In this document: positions 5,547 through 9,152 of the stretch, piece after piece | Numbering within the stretch: position 1 is the stretch's first letter | How the letters are laid out: each line of letters starts with the position of its first letter | Assembly (NCBI GenBank): GCA_028704215.1 | Contig: JAQVLJ010000031.1 | Coordinates: 1 to 9,152 of the forward strand | Origin: Clostridia bacterium | GTDB taxonomy: Bacteria; Bacillota; Clostridia; Christensenellales; UBA1242 | Direction: 5' to 3' | DNA: 9,152 bases | Notes under the pieces: generated by a model | What the model saw: the letters and a program-made list of their open reading frames with translations, nothing else | The model's database searches: none | Told to the model about the DNA's origin: nothing | Translations under genes and position numbers: made by a program

Positions 5547-7634
5547 TTAACTGTTTGATTTATTTTGTCTTTCACCGATAATTTTTTCGGCGATATTTTT
5601 TGAAACCTCAGCATAATGGCTGAATTCCATTGTATAAGTACCTCGACCTTGTGTTGCACTACGCAAATCTGTTGCATATCCAAACATTTCTGACAAAGGT
5701 ACTTCTGCATTTACAATTTGACTACCGTGACGTGATTCAGTCGCTTGCAATATTCCTCTACGAGAAGTGATATTACCCATTACGCTACCAAGATATTCAT
5801 CAGGCAAGTCAACTTGCACTTTCATAATAGGTTCAAGCAACACTGGGTCAGCCTTTTTACATCCTTCTTTGAATGCTAGTGAGCCAGCGATTTTGAACGC
5901 CATTTCTGATGAGTCGACATCGTGATATGAACCATCATACAATGTTACTTTGAAGTCAACAGTTTCGTATCCTGCCAAAATACCATTTTCTTTTGATTCT
6001 TTGATTCCATTATCGATTGGTGAAATGTATTCTTTTGGTATGCTTCCACCTACGATTTTGTTTTCAAATACGTAACCAGCACCACGTTCAAGTGGTTCAA
6101 TAATAATCTTACAATGACCATATTGACCACGACCGCCTGACTGACGAATGTATTTTCCTTCTGCTTCGGCACGTGAGCGGATAGTTTCCTTGTATGCTAC
6201 TTGTGGGCGACCTACGTTTGCTTCTACGCTAAATTCACGTAACAAACGGTCTACAATAACTTCCAAGTGCAATTCACCCATACCGGCAATGATTGTTTGA
6301 CCAGTTTCATGGTTAGTAAAAGTACGGAAAGTTGGGTCTTCTTCTGCCAATTTTGAAAGTCCCATAATCATCTTTTCTTGACCTTGTTTGGTTTTTGGTT
6401 CGATTGCTATTTGGATAACTGGTTCTGGGAATACCATAGGTTCAAGAATTACTGGAGCCTTTTCATCACAAAGCGTATCGCCTGTTGTAGTATTTTTTAA
6501 ACCAACTACAGCACAAATATCACCAGCCATAACCTCAGGAATATCCACACGGTTATTTGCATGCATGTGCAACAAACGGCCAACTCTTTCCTTTTTGTCT
6601 TTTGCAGAATTCAAGACATAAGATCCGGCATCAAGTTTTCCACTATATACACGGATAAATGTAATACGACCTACGTATGGGTCTGTTGCTACTTTAAAAG
6701 CCAAAGCGGCAAAAGGCTCGTCATCTGAACTCTTGCGTACAACTGCTGTTTCGCCATCCACCAAAGTACCTTGAACGTGATCAATATCAATAGGACTTGG
6801 CATATAGTCTATGACTGCATCAAGCAATTTTTGAACGCCTTTATTTTTGAAGCTTGAACCACAAAGAACAGGGTTCATTTTCAAAGCGATAGTTGCTTTA
6901 CGTATACCAGTTTTGATTTCTTCAATAGTGAACTCTTCGCCTTCAAAGAATTTTTCCATCAAGGCGTCATCTGTTTCTGCTACTGCTTCAATCAAATTTT
7001 GTCTGTATTTTTTTGCATCTTCCAACATATCGGCTGGAATGTCTGTTATTTCAATATCTTTACCAATTTCATCTCTATAGTAGTAGGCTTTCATTTCTAC
7101 CAAGTCTACAAGTCCTACAAATTCGTCTGCCTGTCCAATAGGTATTTGAATTGGCACTGGGTTTGCCCTCAAAACAGTTTTCATTTGACCAACTGCTCTG
7201 AAAAAGTTTGCATCATTCATATCCATTTTGTTGATATAAACAATACGTGGAACTTTATATTTGTTAGCCTGACGCCAAACGGTTTCAGACTGAGATTGAA
7301 CGCCGCCACGTGCACAAAAAACTGCAACAGCTCCGTCCAATACTTTTAAACTACGTTCTACTTCAACAGTGAAGTCTACGTGTCCAGGAGTATCGATAAT
7401 GTTTATACGACAATCTTGCCATTTACAAGTGGTACAAGCACTTGTGATAGTGATACCACGTTCTTGCTCTTGGGCCATCCAGTCCATAGTAGCTTGACCA
7501 TCGTGAACTTCTCCTAATTTGTGGTTGATACCTGTATAAAACAAGATACGTTCGGTAGTTGTAGTTTTTCCAGCATCAATGTGTGCCATAATACCGATAT
7601 TTCTCATTTTGTCCAAGCCATATTCTCTAGCCAT
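5547..7634 (-). CDS. fusA: translation elongation factor G
   Basis: Ribosomal translocase and, with RRF, recycling GTPase. 695 aa, the normal length. Domain I: G1 AHIDAGKT (17-24), switch I ERGITI (58-63), G3 DTPGHVDF with H85, G4 NKMD (135-138) and the GSSFKNKG G5 region. Domain II covers the stretch from about FAALAFKVATDPYVGRI to EPVIQIAIEP. Domain III contains GMGELHLEV. Domain IV, which reaches into the decoding centre, includes QSGGRGQYGHCKI and the GGSIPKEYI region. Domain V contains EPIMKVQVDLPDEYLGSVMGNI and RRGIL. The start is well defined by AGGAGG 5 nt upstream, overlapping the rpsG stop (9-nt gap), so S7 and EF-G are likely coupled in translation. Codon use is typical of a highly expressed gene, with somewhat higher GC than the flanking accessory genes. 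Confidence 0.99.
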   Translation of the reverse strand: MAREYGLDKMRNIGIMAHIDAGKTTTTERILFYTGINHKLGEVHDGQATMDWMAQEQERGITITSACTTCKWQDCRINIIDTPGHVDFTVEVERSLKVLDGAVAVFCARGGVQSQSETVWRQANKYKVPRIVYINKMDMNDANFFRAVGQMKTVLRANPVPIQIPIGQADEFVGLVDLVEMKAYYYRDEIGKDIEITDIPADMLEDAKKYRQNLIEAVAETDDALMEKFFEGEEFTIEEIKTGIRKATIALKMNPVLCGSSFKNKGVQKLLDAVIDYMPSPIDIDHVQGTLVDGETAVVRKSSDDEPFAALAFKVATDPYVGRITFIRVYSGKLDAGSYVLNSAKDKKERVGRLLHMHANNRVDIPEVMAGDICAVVGLKNTTTGDTLCDEKAPVILEPMVFPEPVIQIAIEPKTKQGQEKMIMGLSKLAEEDPTFRTFTNHETGQTIIAGMGELHLEVIVDRLLREFSVEANVGRPQVAYKETIRSRAEAEGKYIRQSGGRGQYGHCKIIIEPLERGAGYVFENKIVGGSIPKEYISPIDNGIKESKENGILAGYETVDFKVTLYDGSYHDVDSSEMAFKIAGSLAFKEGCKKADPVLLEPIMKVQVDLPDEYLGSVMGNITSRRGILQATESRHGSQIVNAEVPLSEMFGYATDLRSATQGRGTYTMEFSHYAEVSKNIAEKIIGERQNKSNS

Positions 7635-7643
7635 AATTTCCTC

Positions 7644-8117
7644 CTACCAACGATAGTGTGCAAATGCTTTGTTGGCTTCTGCCTGTCTGTGCATTTCATC
7701 TCTACGTTTAACTGCACCACCGGCGCCATTGTATGCGTCTACCAGTTCGGCAGCAAGTTTATTTTTCATTGTACGCTCACTTGTACGTTTTTGAGCGAAC
7801 AATATTAACCATCTAATAGCCAAGGTTTGACGTCTTTCTGGACGTATTTCCATTGGTACTTGATATGTTGCAGCGCCAACACGGCGTGCTTTTGTTTCAA
7901 GTAATGGTTTGATGTTTTCTAATGCTTGATTAAACAAATCCATAGGCTTAACTGATAATTTTTCACTAGCCAAATCAAAAGCATCATAAACAATATTTTG
8001 TGCTATTCCTTTCTTGCCATCTTCCATAACTTGATTGATCAATTTGGTAACGATGACACTGTTGTATTTTGAGTCAGGAAGCACTTCTCTTACAATCGCT
8101 GCATTTCTTCTTGACAT
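7644..8117 (-). CDS. rpsG: 30S ribosomal protein S7
   Basis: A primary 16S rRNA-binding protein that organises the head of the small subunit and lies near the E site. 157 aa, against the usual 156. It starts MSRRNAAIVREVLPD, has the central VGGATY-like segment as RRVGAATYQVPMEI, the conserved RWLI, and ends with EMHRQAEANKAFAHYRW, as in other bacteria. AAGGAG is 6 nt before ATG. It lies 30 bp after rpsL and 9 bp before fusA. In Escherichia coli S7 represses the str operon by binding the rpsL-rpsG gap; here that gap is only 30 nt, too short for an equivalent structure, so any feedback would have to act elsewhere, for example at the rpsL leader. Confidence 0.99.
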   Translation of the reverse strand: MSRRNAAIVREVLPDSKYNSVIVTKLINQVMEDGKKGIAQNIVYDAFDLASEKLSVKPMDLFNQALENIKPLLETKARRVGAATYQVPMEIRPERRQTLAIRWLILFAQKRTSERTMKNKLAAELVDAYNGAGGAVKRRDEMHRQAEANKAFAHYRW

Positions 8118-8147
8118 ATTTGTCTCCTTTATATTTGCTTTATAATT

Positions 8148-8519
8148 TTATTTTGGCTTTTTGGCGCCATATTTGGATCTACCCTGTTTACGTTTTGCTA
8201 CTGCGGCTGTATCCATTGAGCCACGTACTATATGATAACGAACACCTGGCAAATCTCTAACCCTTCCTCCACGAACCAGCACTACACTGTGTTCCTGTAA
8301 GTTGTGTCCTTCACCTGGAATGTAACAAATAGTTTCTTTGCCATTTGACAAACGTACACTAGCAATTTTACGCAACGCTGAGTTAGGTTTTTTAGGGCTG
8401 GTAGTCTTTACATTAAGACAAACAGCTCGTTTTTGTGGACATTGGTCCAAAAGAAAAGACTTAGACTTTTCCACCATTCTAACTCGGGGTTTTCTTACTA
8501 ATTGATTAACTGTAGGCAT
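8148..8519 (-). CDS. rpsL: 30S ribosomal protein S12, natural Arg88 variant
   Basis: A decoding-centre protein that checks codon-anticodon pairing and binds streptomycin with 16S rRNA. 123 aa from MPTVNQLVRK. Signatures: TTSPKKPNSALRK with K43 intact, GEGHNLQEHS (69-78), GGRVRDLPGVRY (84-95), and a basic tail RSKYGAKKPK. The aspartate after residue 88, which RimO methylthiolates in many bacteria, is present (D89). Residue 88 is Arg (codon AGA at 8258-8256), where most bacteria have Lys. An in-frame ATG at 8546 would add nine residues, but GGAGG sits 5 nt before ATG 8519 and the family starts there, so the shorter form is right. First gene of the str operon, with promoter and structured leader upstream. 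Confidence 0.98.
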   Translation of the reverse strand: MPTVNQLVRKPRVRMVEKSKSFLLDQCPQKRAVCLNVKTTSPKKPNSALRKIASVRLSNGKETICYIPGEGHNLQEHSVVLVRGGRVRDLPGVRYHIVRGSMDTAAVAKRKQGRSKYGAKKPK

Positions 8520-8543
8520 ATTACCCTCCAATAAATATTTTGG

Positions 8544-8617
8544 CAACCACTGTGATGAACTACCTGCAACAGTAGTAAGGTTTCATCAGTTGACAACACG
8601 GTATCAGCATTAGTGTT
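8544..8617 (-). ncRNA. structured 5' leader of the str operon mRNA
   Basis: About 105 nt separate the predicted transcription start (near 8624) from rpsL. Two foldable elements occupy it. The 5' one pairs AACAC with GTGTT (8613-8617 with 8595-8599). The 3' one pairs CAACTGATGAA-type arms: 8582-8592 with 8553-8559 plus 8544-8547, leaving a 5-nt bulge (8548-8552). Inside it is a second hairpin, ACTAC with GTAGT (8572-8576 with 8559-8563). The 3' base of the structure is about 24 nt before the start codon, close to the ribosome binding site. No U tract follows, so it does not look like a terminator. A role in feedback control by a str-operon protein is inference. Confidence 0.5.
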
Positions 8618-8630
8618 ATAAACGGTAGAA

Positions 8631-8659
8631 AATATACCAAATATTAAGGTGATTGTCAA
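8631..8659 (-). promoter_or_regulatory. str operon promoter
   Basis: Minus strand: perfect TTGACA (8654-8659), 17-nt spacer ending in TGG, then TATATT (8631-8636). This is a near-consensus sigma-A promoter with an extended -10. An A/T-only stretch just upstream (8664-8680) resembles an UP element, as expected for a strong ribosomal-protein promoter. Confidence 0.9.
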
Positions 8660-8786
8660 CCATTTTAAAAAAAATAAATAGATTATGTACTAACAATGAT
8701 AGATATTAACAATATATATACTATATACAATAATATTTGACGCTTTGGATTAAACAATTTTTATCTTATTTAAACAAGTTTTGGTA
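8660..8786. other. AT-rich divergent spacer
   Basis: Non-coding DNA between the divergent str and membrane-protein promoters. It is mostly A/T, with a TATATA-rich segment near 8711-8728. A weak plus-strand TTGACG (8747-8752) lacks a convincing -10. I see no gene, RNA or repeat here beyond the A/T tract next to the str promoter. Confidence 0.6.
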
Positions 8787-8815
8787 TTGACAAAAAAAAC
8801 AACTTATTGTATACT
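8787..8815 (+). promoter_or_regulatory. promoter of the truncated membrane-protein gene
   Basis: Perfect TTGACA (8787-8792), 17-nt spacer, TATACT (8810-8815, five of six). The predicted start, near 8822, gives a leader of only about 15 nt before the first ATG (8837), or about 95 nt before the second in-frame ATG (8918). Confidence 0.85.
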
Positions 8816-8836
8816 TAAAAAGTATTGGAGAATTAA

Positions 8837-9152
8837 ATGAAATCATTAATACAAAAACAAATTGAAGAAAATACAAAAATTGGAAACAATTCTTTTGACA
8901 ACAAAGGAGATTCTTTAATGAACAACATCGCAAAAAAAGACAAATTACTAAAAGTTGGTTTGGATGAACTATCGAATACTTCAAAAAATAATGGGTTAAC
9001 TCAGGCCGATAACAAAAAAGCCACGCTAAAATCAAAAAGTAAAGTCAGCAAATTTGCTAATAAAGTCGTTTTGTGCTTTATGGCTGCATCAATTTCTTTT
9101 TTAGCTTCTTTTGGTGTTGCAAAGATATTGAAAAACAATAACATATTTGAAC
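8837..9152 (+). CDS. unknown membrane-anchored protein, N-terminal part only
   Basis: 105 codons are visible before the window ends, with no stop. Residues 1-75 are hydrophilic, rich in Lys and Asn and probably cytoplasmic. Residues 76-98 (KVVLCFMAASISFLASFGV and following) form one hydrophobic membrane segment, followed by KILKNNN. The long, strongly basic region before a single hydrophobic segment suggests a type II (N-in) membrane protein, so the functional domain would be outside the cell and outside this window. ATG 8837 has TTGGAG 6 nt upstream, but ATG 8918 in the same frame has a better site (AAAGGAG, 8 nt upstream), so the real start may be codon 28. It is divergent from the str operon with its own strong promoter. 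I do not recognise the family. Confidence 0.75.
   Translation, partial: MKSLIQKQIEENTKIGNNSFDNKGDSLMNNIAKKDKLLKVGLDELSNTSKNNGLTQADNKKATLKSKSKVSKFANKVVLCFMAASISFLASFGVAKILKNNNIFE

Noticed and set aside
5462..5710. 82-codon minus-strand reading frame across the fusA end
   Set aside because: It overlaps the conserved C-terminus of EF-G in another frame and runs through the tuf promoter; no ribosome binding site or recognisable product.
6999..7349. 116-codon plus-strand reading frame opposite fusA
   Set aside because: Antisense to the conserved G domain of EF-G, with a composition typical of a complementary shadow frame.
8520..8546. Upstream ATG extending S12 by nine residues
   Set aside because: The extension reads through the GGAGG site itself; the family begins at MPTVNQLVRK.
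8590..8619. Plus-strand TTGACA with TGTTAT inside the rpsL leader (possible antisense promoter)
   Set aside because: Spacing is 18 nt with a weak -10, and the TTGACA is explained as part of the leader's base-paired arm; no ORF or terminator follows on that strand.
8766..9035. 89-codon minus-strand reading frame
   Set aside because: Antisense to the promoter and first part of the membrane-protein gene, which has promoter and ribosome binding site on the plus strand; the Phe/Cys-rich product is what a complement of Lys-rich code gives.
1..9152. tRNA, rRNA, CRISPR array, insertion sequence or phage attachment site
   Set aside because: Gene spacing is too tight nearly everywhere. The few spacers contain no cloverleaf, direct-repeat array or transposase signature that I could see.

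Overview
This window comes from a low-GC, Gram-positive-like bacterium, most likely an uncultured member of the Bacillota/Clostridia. The evidence is AT-rich spacers, strong AGGAGG-type ribosome binding sites, sigma-A-type TTGACA-N17-TATAAT promoters, and a str operon and pgk-tpiA-gpmI cluster of Firmicute type. This placement is inference; no rRNA gene is present. TGG encodes Trp and no gene contains an internal TGA, so the standard bacterial code fits. All nine complete genes end in TAA or TAG.

Right part (about 4200-8660, minus strand): the translation operon rpsL-rpsG-fusA-tuf (S12, S7, EF-G, EF-Tu). It is driven by a very good promoter at 8631-8659, followed by a structured leader of about 100 nt. 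tuf has its own consensus-like promoter in the fusA-tuf gap and ends at a strong bidirectional hairpin terminator (4201-4231). No rpoBC is adjacent upstream and no rpsJ/S10 cluster downstream. S12 carries Arg at position 88, the residue known as a streptomycin-resistance substitution in other bacteria.

Middle (2926-4200): a compact accessory-looking region. An ArsR-family repressor gene with atypical cysteines and a 187-codon gene of unknown function (faintly nitrilase-like, without catalytic residues) run leftward with no gap between them. Running rightward from the same 114-bp spacer is a 59-aa hydrophobic protein ending in a CxxCxxC tail. A 20-bp imperfect palindrome of the kind used as an ArsR operator lies in that spacer. 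This divergent pair is the best candidate here for a little-described regulatory unit.

Left part (1-2925, minus strand): a tightly packed lower-glycolysis operon, pgk-tpiA-gpmI. Gaps and overlaps are a few bases, and gpmI runs off the left edge. Its probable promoter lies at the end of the 187-codon gene, with a perfect inverted repeat over the -10 element. gap and eno are not present.

Right edge (8787-9152, plus strand): a clear promoter and the start of a lysine/asparagine-rich protein with one membrane segment. It is cut off by the window end and not recognised.
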